Assembly (NCBI GenBank): GCA_021736745.1
Contig: JAIPFG010000055.1
Coordinates: forward strand, 1-13,314
Source: Pseudomonadales bacterium
GTDB taxonomy: Bacteria; Pseudomonadota; Gammaproteobacteria; Pseudomonadales; IMCC2047
Reading direction: 5' to 3'
DNA length: 13,314 nt
The translations under genes and the position numbers were made by a program. Shown here piece after piece: positions 1 through 6,428 of the stretch; position 1 is the first letter of the stretch, and every line of letters begins with the position of its first letter. The notes below the pieces were generated by a model. That model saw only the letters and a list, made by a program, of their open reading frames with translations, did not search any database and was not told where the DNA came from.

Positions 1-30
1 CTTTGCCAGTTCAGACAGTAGATTGCTCAT
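1..30 (-). CDS. hisE: Phosphoribosyl-ATP pyrophosphatase, N-terminus only (partial)
   Basis: Only the first ten codons are inside the window, reading MSNLLSELAK on the minus strand, and the gene runs off the left edge. The ATG lies 10 bp after the hisI stop, with a TAGGG ribosome-binding-like stretch before it that overlaps that stop. HisE hydrolyses phosphoribosyl-ATP to phosphoribosyl-AMP, the step before HisI in histidine synthesis. The call rests mainly on position: in pseudomonads and relatives hisE directly follows hisI as a separate gene. The short N-terminus is compatible with HisE but cannot prove it. Confidence 0.7.
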   Translation of the reverse strand, partial: MSNLLSELAK

Positions 31-40
31 ATTTTCGACC

Positions 41-430
41 CTATTTTTTGTAAATGGTATCCGGTGACTTGATTACGGGGTCGACTGCCTGCCATTTTTG
101 TTGGTCGAACTGAAGGTAGAAGCAACTTTCGCGACCGGTATGACAAGCGATGCTCCCTAACTGCTCTACTTGCATGAGCACGGCATCCTGATCACAGTCG
201 ATACGCAGTTCATGTAATTTTTGAATGTGTCCTGATTCCTCGCCTTTACGCCATAATTTTTGTCTCGAACGGGACCAGTAGATAGCACGTTGTTCACTAA
301 TTGTTTTTTCTAGGGCTTCTCGATTCATCCAGGCTAGCATCAACACCCGGCCAGTTTGATAGTCTTGTGCAATTGCTGGTACAAGGCCATCTTTAGACCA
401 CTTTATTTGTTCAAGCCATGAATCTGTCAT
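41..430 (-). CDS. hisI: Phosphoribosyl-AMP cyclohydrolase
   Basis: HisI opens the adenine ring of phosphoribosyl-AMP, the third step of histidine synthesis, in the cytoplasm. Signatures seen: GRVLMLAWMN near the N-terminus, YWSRSRQKLWRKGEESGH (substrate and catalytic region), the DCDQD acidic cluster that binds Mg, and ACHTGRESCF. The cysteines in DCD, ACH and SCF are the three zinc ligands of the family. I start at the ATG at 430 (MTDSWLEQ, 129 aa): GAGAG sits five bases upstream and the N-terminus then has the length usual for Pseudomonas-type HisI. An ATG four codons earlier at 442 is possible but its purine-rich stretch is too close. It is a stand-alone HisI, not a HisIE fusion, and follows ubiB in the same direction. 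A TATAAT on the minus strand (464-469) lies in the short gap but has no good -35 partner. Confidence 0.96.
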   Translation of the reverse strand: MTDSWLEQIKWSKDGLVPAIAQDYQTGRVLMLAWMNREALEKTISEQRAIYWSRSRQKLWRKGEESGHIQKLHELRIDCDQDAVLMQVEQLGSIACHTGRESCFYLQFDQQKWQAVDPVIKSPDTIYKK

Positions 431-475
431 CGTTTCTCTCATTCTCTCTAATCAGGTTGATCATTATAAGGCTCG

Positions 476-2113
476 TCAACCCCTGCCCACCAGTAAATAA
501 AGGCCTATCAAGCCAGCAATCCAGCTGGCCGTAGGTACTTGCTGGAATAATGGGGAGTTATTGGTGGCGGCGAACAGCGCCAGAGCAATGCTGGTGATGC
601 CAAGCCAAGTCCGCTGTTGGTTTTTGCGCCCTCTGATGATTTCATTGGTGAGCAGCTTTAGTGTTTGCCTTTGTTGCTCATTAAAGTCCTTGAAACGCTT
701 TATTTGCTGCACCGCATCTAAAATTAAGTGTGGTACTTCTGATGTTTGCTCTAACCATTCCGGCCCTTGTTCCCGCATGGCTTTAAGCAGACCAGGGGGG
801 CCACTTCTCTGTTTCATCCAGTCTTCCATAAAAGGTTTGGCGGTATGCCACAGGTCTAGTTCCGGGTAAATTTGTCGACCGAGGCCTTCAATATTTAACA
901 GAGTTTTTTGCAATAACACCAGTTGCGGTTGTATTTCCATATTAAACTGTCGTGCTGTTTGAAACAGGCGCAATAGAATTTGACCAAAGGAAATATCTTT
1001 CAGTGGTTTTTCAAAAATAGGTTCGCAGACGCTGCGAATCGAGGTTTCAAATTCCGCTACCGGCGTATCTTCCGGGACCCAGCCGGACTCAATGTGCAAG
1101 GTCGCTATCTGTCGATAATCGCGTTTAAAAAAAGCGAGTAGAATGCGGGCCAAATAGTTCTTGTCAGCGTGGGTCAGGCTGCCAACTATACCGCAATCAA
1201 TGGCAATGTATTGGGGTTCTGCAGGGATTTCAGTAGAGACAAAAATATTACCGGGGTGCATGTCTGCATGAAAAAAACTATCCCGGAAGACCTGTGTAAA
1301 AAAAATCTCCACTCCGCGTTCGGCAAGCTTTTTCATGTCGGTATTTTGCGCACGCAAAGCGGCGATATCGGCTACCGGAATACCATGAATTCTTTCCATA
1401 ACAAGCACATTCTTGCGACTATAATCCCAATAAACTTGGGGTAGGTAAATCAAGTTTGAATCCTGGAAATTACGCCTCAACTGCGAGGTATTACCCGCCT
1501 CAATCAGTAGGTCAAGTTCATTAAAAATAGTGCGCTCATAATCAGACACCACTTGAATGGGTCGTAATCTTCGGCCATCCTCAGAATATTTTTCCATTAC
1601 CTGGGCAAGGCTGAAGAGGAGGTCCAGGTCATTACGAATAGTCCGATGGATGCCAGGACGAATAACTTTAACCACCACCTGGTCGCCATTATGCATTACG
1701 GCGCTGTGTACTTGAGCCACTGAGGCGGAAGCGAGCGGCTTGGCATCAAACTCGGAAAATAATGCCTCTACACTTTGGCCTAGGGCCTTTTCGATAATTT
1801 GGGTTGCTTTTTCTCCAGAAAAAGGAGGGACTTGGTCCTGCAGGCGTTGCAGTTCGTCAGCAATATCGTCGGGTAGCAGATCTCTACGTGTCGACAGCAT
1901 TTGCCCGAACTTAATGAAAACCGGGCCGAGTTCTTCAAGTGCCAAGCGCAGTCGCACGGCTCTGGGTTGATCGGAGGTAGGGAAAATACGCCAGGGCGCG
2001 AGTAAAAATAACCAGCGCAAGGGGCGAGGAAGCAGATTAAAATCAAAATAGACATCTAACCGGTATTTGCTGAGAATGTAGACGATTTTGATCAGCCGGC
2101 TAATTCGTGTCAC
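476..2113 (-). CDS. ubiB: UbiB, ubiquinone biosynthesis protein kinase-like ATPase
   Basis: A 545-residue member of the ABC1/ADCK/COQ8 family, needed for ubiquinone synthesis at the inner membrane, probably as an ATPase supporting the Ubi complex and not as a true protein kinase. Visible motifs: KFGQ at residues 68-71 (the family's KxGQ element), the alanine-rich loop ASASVAQVHSA at 128-138 in place of a glycine-rich P-loop, the ATP-site lysine in VVVKV near 149, the catalytic loop HADMHPGN at 282-289, and DCG at 306-308 replacing DFG. Two hydrophobic segments fill the C-terminus (about 502-543), as expected for the membrane anchor. The start is GTG and its GTGA overlaps the ubiJ stop, so translation is probably coupled. 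Length is normal for the family (E. coli about 546). Confidence 0.97.
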   Translation of the reverse strand: MTRISRLIKIVYILSKYRLDVYFDFNLLPRPLRWLFLLAPWRIFPTSDQPRAVRLRLALEELGPVFIKFGQMLSTRRDLLPDDIADELQRLQDQVPPFSGEKATQIIEKALGQSVEALFSEFDAKPLASASVAQVHSAVMHNGDQVVVKVIRPGIHRTIRNDLDLLFSLAQVMEKYSEDGRRLRPIQVVSDYERTIFNELDLLIEAGNTSQLRRNFQDSNLIYLPQVYWDYSRKNVLVMERIHGIPVADIAALRAQNTDMKKLAERGVEIFFTQVFRDSFFHADMHPGNIFVSTEIPAEPQYIAIDCGIVGSLTHADKNYLARILLAFFKRDYRQIATLHIESGWVPEDTPVAEFETSIRSVCEPIFEKPLKDISFGQILLRLFQTARQFNMEIQPQLVLLQKTLLNIEGLGRQIYPELDLWHTAKPFMEDWMKQRSGPPGLLKAMREQGPEWLEQTSEVPHLILDAVQQIKRFKDFNEQQRQTLKLLTNEIIRGRKNQQRTWLGITSIALALFAATNNSPLFQQVPTASWIAGLIGLYLLVGRG

Positions 2114-2787
2114 GATTGAGTGTCCTCTGTAGTAGGCTGTTTGATCTTGGTATGAGGTCGCATATTATCCTTTATTCGCTGTAGCTTGGCGGCTATTCTA
2201 TCTGTTTCAACCGTTAAATGTTCAATGTCTTGGTAAAAGGATTCCAGCTCCAAGCGGGGAGGCATGCTGCGGGATTCTTCATGCAAGTACTCCTCGGTAT
2301 CCAGTATGAGGCTATTCAGGGTTTGCTGACTCCAACGTAATAGTGATCGAGTCTGGTTTCCAAGCTGGTGGGCGGCGATATCCCCAACCCAGTGAGAGAG
2401 TTTTTCTTCCCAGTCGATATCCAGGCCGGATAAGATAGCTTGTAACTCCTGAGCGGTATCGGTATTGCCGCTTAATGTCAGATTTGAGTTAAATAGCGCG
2501 TCAGTTTTATTCGTAGCCGTTATTAAGGTTAGTAATGAAACGCTATCACCCTTAATATGGCAATCAGCCGGTGAGTTAGCGGATGCCGATTGAGCTGTTT
2601 GCAGCATGACACCGGTTCTGTGGGGTATGAGCAAAAAACTGAGGGATGGCTTTGTACAGCTAATCCGAATTGTTTTACCGGATAGTTTTCCGAGTCGTTT
2701 GAGCGTGGCTGGATCAAGCTGTAAAGCGCTATTAATCGTCTTTTCCAGAAGGGCGATTGCAGTGCTTTTGATTAAGGAGTGACTCAT
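2110..2787 (-). CDS. ubiJ: UbiJ, ubiquinone biosynthesis accessory factor (SCP2 domain)
   Basis: A 225-residue protein between ubiE and ubiB, the conserved place of ubiJ (formerly yigP). UbiJ is a lipid-binding accessory protein that helps assemble the soluble aerobic ubiquinone hydroxylation/methylation complex. The N-terminal half (about 15-115) is SCP2-like, ending in LTLSGNTDTAQELQAILSGL, followed by the typical DIDWEEKLSHWVGDIAAHQLG. The C-terminal part (about 178-208) is a predicted coiled coil with heptad-like spacing. The stop overlaps the ubiB GTG start, suggesting coupled translation. The ATG at 2787 has no clear Shine-Dalgarno and begins 28 bp after the ubiE stop. The family diverges fast, so position supports the call as much as sequence does. 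Confidence 0.92.
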   Translation of the reverse strand: MSHSLIKSTAIALLEKTINSALQLDPATLKRLGKLSGKTIRISCTKPSLSFLLIPHRTGVMLQTAQSASANSPADCHIKGDSVSLLTLITATNKTDALFNSNLTLSGNTDTAQELQAILSGLDIDWEEKLSHWVGDIAAHQLGNQTRSLLRWSQQTLNSLILDTEEYLHEESRSMPPRLELESFYQDIEHLTVETDRIAAKLQRIKDNMRPHTKIKQPTTEDTQS

Positions 2788-2815
2788 GCTAATCAGTGGT
2801 CAGGTTTGATGAAGG

Positions 2816-3565
2816 CTAGGGCTTAATCCCCATGTGAATAGCGACGACTCCGCCTGTCATATTATGGTATTCACACCGCGTTAAACCTGCATCTTCCATC
2901 ATTTTTCTCAAAGTTTCCTGATCTGGATGCATCCGGATAGATTCTGCCAGATAACGATAGCTGTCTGCATCGCCTGTCACAAGTTTTCCTATTGCTGGGA
3001 GTAGTGAAAAGGAATAAGTGTCGTAAATTTTACTAAAAATCGGGTTATTAGGTTTGGAAAATTCAAGTACTAACAACCGACCGCCAGGCTTTAAGACCCG
3101 GGTTAGCGAACGCAAAGCCGCATCCTTGTCAGTAACGTTGCGTAGTCCGAAGGCGATGGTAATACAATCAAAACTATTATCTGCAAAAGGTAGGCATTCG
3201 GCATTTGCCTGTACATAGTCAATATTGTCACTGATACCTTGGTCCAGTAAACGGTCACGACCGACCTCCAACATAGAGCTATTAATATCAGAGAGGATAA
3301 CTCGTCCTTTGTCACCAACCAGTCGGGAAAAGGAACGACTAAGATCACCCGTACCGCCAGCGACATCCAGTACTTGTTGGCCTGCGCGCACACCACTTAA
3401 CTCAATAGTAAAGCGTTTCCAAATGCGATGTATCCCCAAGGACATGAGGTCATTCATGACATCGTATTTATTGGCTACGGAATGGAAGACTTCAGCTACT
3501 TTTTTAGCCTTTTCTTCCACAGGTACTTGCTGATAACCAAAATGGGTGGTGTTTTTATTTGCCAT
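2816..3565 (-). CDS. ubiE: UbiE, demethylubiquinone/demethylmenaquinone C-methyltransferase
   Basis: SAM-dependent class I methyltransferase performing the C-methylation of the quinone ring in ubiquinone (and, where made, menaquinone) synthesis. The 249-residue protein matches E. coli UbiE closely: TTHFGYQ at the N-terminus, VFHSVANKYDVMNDLMS, SAM-binding motif VLDVAGGTGDL (about 66-75), FGLRNVTD signature (139-146), LKPGGRLLVLEFSKP and ADSYRYLAESIRMHPDQ. The open frame extends upstream to 3652, but the ATG at 3565 (MANKNTTHFG) gives the usual family length and N-terminus and has AGAGG about ten bases upstream; the extra 29 residues have no counterpart I recognise. It is the first gene of the minus-strand ubi/his operon. 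Confidence 0.97.
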   Translation of the reverse strand: MANKNTTHFGYQQVPVEEKAKKVAEVFHSVANKYDVMNDLMSLGIHRIWKRFTIELSGVRAGQQVLDVAGGTGDLSRSFSRLVGDKGRVILSDINSSMLEVGRDRLLDQGISDNIDYVQANAECLPFADNSFDCITIAFGLRNVTDKDAALRSLTRVLKPGGRLLVLEFSKPNNPIFSKIYDTYSFSLLPAIGKLVTGDADSYRYLAESIRMHPDQETLRKMMEDAGLTRCEYHNMTGGVVAIHMGIKP

Positions 3566-3891
3566 ACTTACTCTGCCTCTTAAAGGAGCGGTATTGTAAC
3601 CTAGCAGGATAGGGGTTGATAATGATTTCAGCCCAGTATTGTGTTGGATCAATTGCTAACTGACCCTTTTAGTTCTGCTATGGGAAATGGGATTAAACCG
3701 TAATAGGTAAAAAATTAAAGCGAGAGAACGAAAATAAAACAGGCAAATAAAATTTGACAAAATGTTTATAAGCCTTACATTATGGGTAATGAACATTAAA
3801 GGCTGAATTTGACATCTTTTGACAGAGTTGCGTGGGAAATGATTCAATAGCCTGCTTTAGATCAACCCTCGCATAACAAAGGAAAATAGTC
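3566..3891. promoter_or_regulatory. Divergent promoter region between ubiE and the marR-type gene
   Basis: This AT-rich stretch of 326 bp separates two genes that point away from each other, so it should hold both promoters. On the plus strand there are three TTGACA hexamers, at 3754-3759, 3809-3814 and 3819-3824. The first pairs with TACATT at 3776-3781 (16-bp spacing). The third pairs with TTCAAT at 3843-3848 (18-bp spacing). I could not pick a convincing minus-strand promoter for ubiE. A 63-codon minus-strand frame at 3656-3847 has no recognisable content and is probably chance. Confidence 0.5.
3778..3791. promoter_or_regulatory. Small palindrome, possible operator of the MarR-type regulator
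   Basis: CATTA, a 4-base spacer (TGGG), then TAATG: a perfect 5-4-5 inverted repeat. It overlaps the -10 region of the first candidate promoter for the downstream MarR-family gene, and a further half-site-like AACATTA follows at once. MarR proteins are dimers that commonly bind short palindromes in their own promoters, so this is a reasonable but unproven autoregulatory operator. A 10-base perfect match in AT-rich DNA could be chance. Confidence 0.3.
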
Positions 3892-4353
3892 GTGGCTGCA
3901 ACCGAAAAAAACTCCACTGATAGCGCCATTAATTTAGGAATTCTAGAGAATATTATCGGCTATCAACTACGTCGAGCTCAAACCGCGTTATTCCAGAATT
4001 TTGCAAAAAAAGAATATCTCAATAGCATTACGCCGGGCCAATTTGGCTTACTTGTTAAGATCAGTAATAATCCTGGAATTAGCCAGACAGCCTTAGCCAA
4101 GGCCGACGGTATTGAGCGTTCGACCTTGGGAGAGATTATTGACCGCTTTGAAGAACGGGGCTTAGTTGAGAGAAGAAAACATGCGGTTGATCGAAGAGCT
4201 TATGCTTTGCACCTTACTAAAAAGGGTGTTGCGTTTTTGGAAGAGGTTGTCCCGTTGGTATTTGAAAATGACTCAGATATGACGAATAACTTTTCGGAGG
4301 CGGAAAAACAAGAATTGCTTAGGCTATTAAAAATGCTAGCGTCCCATGGCTAA
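3892..4353 (+). CDS. MarR-family transcriptional regulator
   Basis: A 153-residue DNA-binding protein with the MarR fold: N-terminal dimerisation helix (about 15-45), winged helix-turn-helix (about 47-112) and C-terminal dimerisation helices. The recognition helix lies in DGIERSTLGEIIDRFEERG (72-90) and the wing carries the family's D-R-R element in KHAVDRRAYALHLTKKG (97-112). Such proteins usually repress a nearby operon and their own gene, releasing DNA on binding a small phenolic ligand or on thiol oxidation. This one has no cysteine at all, so a thiol-oxidation switch of the OhrR type is unlikely. The start is GTG with AAAGGA about eight bases upstream. Ligand and targets are unknown; neighbours are ubiE (divergent) and the hemerythrin-like gene and rnf operon downstream. 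Confidence 0.9.
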   Translation: MAATEKNSTDSAINLGILENIIGYQLRRAQTALFQNFAKKEYLNSITPGQFGLLVKISNNPGISQTALAKADGIERSTLGEIIDRFEERGLVERRKHAVDRRAYALHLTKKGVAFLEEVVPLVFENDSDMTNNFSEAEKQELLRLLKMLASHG

Positions 4354-4646
4354 ATGCCGCTGTAGTATTTAAAACACCCTATCTAGAAAAATTGGTCTGA
4401 CTTCCCCTGTTTACCCCATAGTCAGGCCAATCCTGATACCCCTATTATTTTTGCCCCCTTTCATTGAAGGTTTCAGGGAAATTGTTATTGACTTTATAAT
4501 AAGGGGCACTTACATTAAGCAATAAATACATTATCCTGGTGATTTGGTATCTTGGTGTCCAGTTAGAAGAGTGCTTCGGATTCACCAGTTGCTTGGTGAT
4601 GAGCGCCGATCAAGTCTTTGGCGGCAAAATAATTCTGGAGAGAACC
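4354..4646. promoter_or_regulatory. Non-coding gap with inverted repeat and candidate promoter for the hemerythrin-like gene
   Basis: The 293 bp between the MarR-type gene and the hemerythrin-like gene hold a long inverted repeat (described separately) and a perfect TATAAT at 4495-4500. The best -35 candidate at 17-bp spacing is poor (TTCAGG at 4472-4477), so the promoter would need an activator or be weak. If used, the 5' leader would be about 140 bases. The downstream reading frame stays open back to a GTG at 4539, but no ribosome-binding site precedes it. I see no other gene here. Confidence 0.4.
4391..4431 (+). repeat. Inverted repeat (11-bp arms) after the MarR-type gene, possible terminator or RNA switch
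   Basis: Arms at 4391-4401 (ATTGGTCTGAC) and 4421-4431 (GTCAGGCCAAT) can pair over 11 bp with one U-G pair and a 19-base loop. The right arm can instead form a second hairpin, GTCAGG with CCTGAT (4421-4426 with 4432-4437, 5-base loop), so the two structures exclude each other. A T-rich run (4443-4452) follows about 11 bases after the first stem, which is too far for a textbook intrinsic terminator. A weak terminator of the MarR-type transcript is the simplest reading. Confidence 0.4.
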
Positions 4647-5081
4647 ATGAGTAAGGGGCAGTTGGTTTTAAAGAAAATACATAAGAAACAAAAAGATATG
4701 ATTGGTCTCCTGGAGAGATTTGAAGAAATGCTGCTGACGGTAGAATATAGCCCTAAACGGTCAAACGGTATGATTAATCGGTTATTTTCCAGCTTACAAA
4801 GTCGAATTGATGCGCATCTAAAGTTTGAAACGGCTTATCTTTTACCGTTACTCAATGAAGATATGAATCAGCGTACTTTGGCAGGTTTAGTTGAGCAAAG
4901 AGCGTTAATTCTGAATTTGATTACCAGTATGCATCGTTTAATGGAGGGTAATCAAAGTGATGACCTCGGAATTTGTGCTTGGGATGAGTTTATTGATCAT
5001 GCATTAACGCTTATTCGAGCGACTTTTTCATTGTTCCATTGGGAAGAGTTGGAATTCTTAGGCTGTGCTCAGGATGTCTGA
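4647..5081 (+). CDS. Divergent hemerythrin-like (HHE) four-helix protein
   Basis: A 144-residue, mostly helical, cytoplasmic protein with the outline of an HHE/hemerythrin domain, normally a non-haem diiron site binding O2, NO or acting in iron handling. Seen: His12 in helix 1 (KIHKKQKDM), His57 and Glu61 in helix 2 (HLKFETAYLLPLL), and a final helix with LFHWEELEFL (His131). Helix 3, where the canonical paralogue downstream has a histidine in RQEHDQM, here reads VEQRALI with glutamine, and the H-to-E spacing in helix 4 is altered. The iron site may therefore be incomplete, mononuclear or lost. I start at the ATG at 4647 because GGAG lies six bases upstream; the frame is open to 4539 but without a ribosome-binding site. 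It lies between a MarR-type regulator and the rnf operon on the same strand. The family assignment is moderate; function is unknown. Confidence 0.7.
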   Translation: MSKGQLVLKKIHKKQKDMIGLLERFEEMLLTVEYSPKRSNGMINRLFSSLQSRIDAHLKFETAYLLPLLNEDMNQRTLAGLVEQRALILNLITSMHRLMEGNQSDDLGICAWDEFIDHALTLIRATFSLFHWEELEFLGCAQDV

Positions 5082-5121
5082 GTGAATATGATTTTAGGTG
5101 AGCGATTCATTTATTGAATAA

Positions 5122-5135
5122 TTGATCTTGAGCAA
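5122..5135 (+). promoter_or_regulatory. FNR/Anr-type binding site upstream of the rnf operon
   Basis: TTGAT-CTTG-AGCAA matches the FNR/Anr/Dnr consensus TTGAT-N4-ATCAA at 9 of 10 positions. The flanks continue the symmetry (AATTG on the left, CAATT on the right). Its centre (5128.5) lies about 42 bp upstream of the start point predicted from the -10 box at 5159-5164, the position used by FNR at class II activated promoters. Spacing and match together make low-oxygen, or NO via Dnr, control of rnf likely, but this is inferred from sequence only. Confidence 0.65.
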
Positions 5136-5158
5136 TTCGCAATATTGTAAGACTGCCA

Positions 5159-5164
5159 TTTAAT
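5159..5164 (+). promoter_or_regulatory. Candidate -10 box of the rnf promoter
   Basis: TTTAAT matches TATAAT at 5 of 6 positions and lies at the right distance from the FNR-type site for class II activation. The predicted transcript start is near 5171, giving a leader of about 60 bases before rnfA. No good -35 box is present, which is usual when the activator occupies that position. Confidence 0.45.
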
Positions 5165-5232
5165 AAGGTAAACTAACAATATGCTACCAATAATATATGT
5201 GGTAGATGCATTTTTCGGCAGGAGGGCGATTC

Positions 5233-5808
5233 GTGCTTAGTGATGCAGCGCTGTTGCTCAGCGCAATATTGGTCAATAATTTCGTATTATCTCAATTTCT
5301 CGGCTTATGCCCTTTTATGGGTGTTTCAAATAAGGTTGAGACTGCGATTGGTATGGCCGTGGCGACTACTTTCGTCATGACCTTAGCCTCTGCCTGCGCC
5401 TATTTTGTGTTTCATTGGTTACTGGTGCCGTTGGGGCTAGAATACCTTAAAACCATATTCTTTATTTTAGTGATTGCATCAGTGGTGCAATTAACAAAAA
5501 TGATTATTGAAAAAACCAGCCCTGTTCTATACCGAGTGTTGGGTGTTTTTCTGCCTTTAATCACCAGTAATTGTGCCGTATTAGGCGTGGTATTACAGAA
5601 TACGGCTAAGGATCACAGTTTTGTGCAATCCTTGCTTTGGGGGTTTGGTGGTGCATTAGGTTTTGCCCTTGTATTGGTCCTTTTTTCATCAATGCGTGAG
5701 CGCATCGCTGCCGCCGATGTACCGGTTGCACTACAGGGAACGGCAATAGGGATGGTGGCTGCGAGTTTGATTTCCCTCGCTTTCATGGGTTTTGCCGGGC
5801 TGGTCTAG
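5233..5808 (+). CDS. rnfA: Rnf complex subunit RnfA (inner-membrane, 2Fe-2S-binding)
   Basis: RnfA is an integral membrane subunit of the Rnf/Rsx complex, which couples electron flow between NADH and ferredoxin or other low-potential acceptors to ion transport. The 191-residue protein has about six membrane spans. It shows the paired half-motifs FLGLCPFMGVS (Cys26) and LITSNCAVLGVV (Cys114); the corresponding cysteines in RnfA and RnfE share an intramembrane 2Fe-2S cluster. The start is set at the GTG at 5233: AGGAGGG lies exactly six bases upstream and the product then matches the family length (about 193) and its short N-terminus before SAILVNNFVLSQF. The ATG at 5206 would add nine unlikely residues and would bury the ribosome-binding site inside the gene. 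First gene of the operon. Confidence 0.96.
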   Translation: MLSDAALLLSAILVNNFVLSQFLGLCPFMGVSNKVETAIGMAVATTFVMTLASACAYFVFHWLLVPLGLEYLKTIFFILVIASVVQLTKMIIEKTSPVLYRVLGVFLPLITSNCAVLGVVLQNTAKDHSFVQSLLWGFGGALGFALVLVLFSSMRERIAAADVPVALQGTAIGMVAASLISLAFMGFAGLV

Positions 5809-5834
5809 CCCCCTATCTATTTGGAGCCCCCGCT

Positions 5835-6428
5835 ATGTATGCACTATTGATTTCTTATCCTTTGTTATCTGCTTTGGTAGCGCTTGGAAGTTTATCGGTG
5901 CTGTTTGGCGGTGTTTTAGGATTTGCCGCCGTTCGTTTTCGCGTGGAAAGTAATCCAATCGTTGCTCAGTTGAGCGATTTACTGCCACAAAGTCAATGTG
6001 GTCAATGTGGATATCCGGGCTGTGCTAATTACGCAGACGCAATTGTCAGTAATGAAGAGGCGATTAATAAGTGTCCTCCCGGTGGCCAGGCAACCATCAA
6101 TGCAATTGCGGAGTTACTCGGCATCGAGCCGCCAGCAATGGATGAGGAGAACGTGATCTCCGGGCCAATGATCGCTTATATTGATGAAACGGACTGTTAT
6201 GGATGTACTAAGTGCTTAAGAGCCTGTCCGGTTGATGCCATTATCGGGGCAACAAAAATGATGCATACCGTAATAGATACTGACTGCACGGGGTGCGGAC
6301 TCTGTGTTGATACCTGCTCAAAAAATTGTATCGCTATGTATCCGGTACCGGTTACCACACAGAATTGGTGCTGGGAATTACCCGAGTATCCGGTAGTTAC
6401 ATCACGCGCGAGTAATGTGCCATGCTAA
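5835..6428 (+). CDS. rnfB: Rnf complex subunit RnfB (multi-cluster ferredoxin-like)
   Basis: RnfB is the membrane-anchored electron-input ferredoxin-type subunit. The 197 residues hold an N-terminal membrane helix (about 5-34), a 4Fe-4S domain with Cys55, Cys58, Cys63 and Cys80 (SQCGQCGYPGC then KCPPGG), and two bacterial ferredoxin motifs: Cys121/124/127/131 (CYGCTKCLRACP) and Cys151/154/157/161 (CTGCGLCVDTCSKNC). In the last motif serine follows the fourth cysteine where proline is usual, but all cluster ligands are kept. GGAG at 5822-5825 serves the ATG. The gene begins 26 bp after rnfA and its end overlaps rnfC by 7 bp. Confidence 0.97.
   Translation: MYALLISYPLLSALVALGSLSVLFGGVLGFAAVRFRVESNPIVAQLSDLLPQSQCGQCGYPGCANYADAIVSNEEAINKCPPGGQATINAIAELLGIEPPAMDEENVISGPMIAYIDETDCYGCTKCLRACPVDAIIGATKMMHTVIDTDCTGCGLCVDTCSKNCIAMYPVPVTTQNWCWELPEYPVVTSRASNVPC

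Noticed and set aside
464..469. Minus-strand TATAAT before hisI as a separate hisI promoter
   Set aside because: At normal spacing there is no usable -35 box inside the end of ubiB, and the gene order suggests co-transcription with ubiB.
3656..3847. 63-codon minus-strand open frame upstream of ubiE
   Set aside because: It lies in AT-rich promoter DNA, has no recognisable domain, is rich in residues expected from AT-rich chance frames and would occupy the divergent promoters.
3852..3865. Possible FNR-type site before the MarR-type gene (CTGCT-TTAG-ATCAA)
   Set aside because: Only the right half fits the consensus; with a poor left half this is expected by chance.
4539..4646. Upstream 36-codon extension of the hemerythrin-like gene (GTG at 4539)
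   Set aside because: No ribosome-binding site precedes the GTG, the residues do not fit an HHE N-terminus, and the ATG at 4647 has a well-placed GGAG.
5181..5240. 19-codon frame (ATG at 5181, stop overlapping the rnfA GTG) as a possible rnf leader peptide
   Set aside because: The predicted transcript start near 5171 would leave no ribosome-binding site, and the peptide has no run of regulatory codons.
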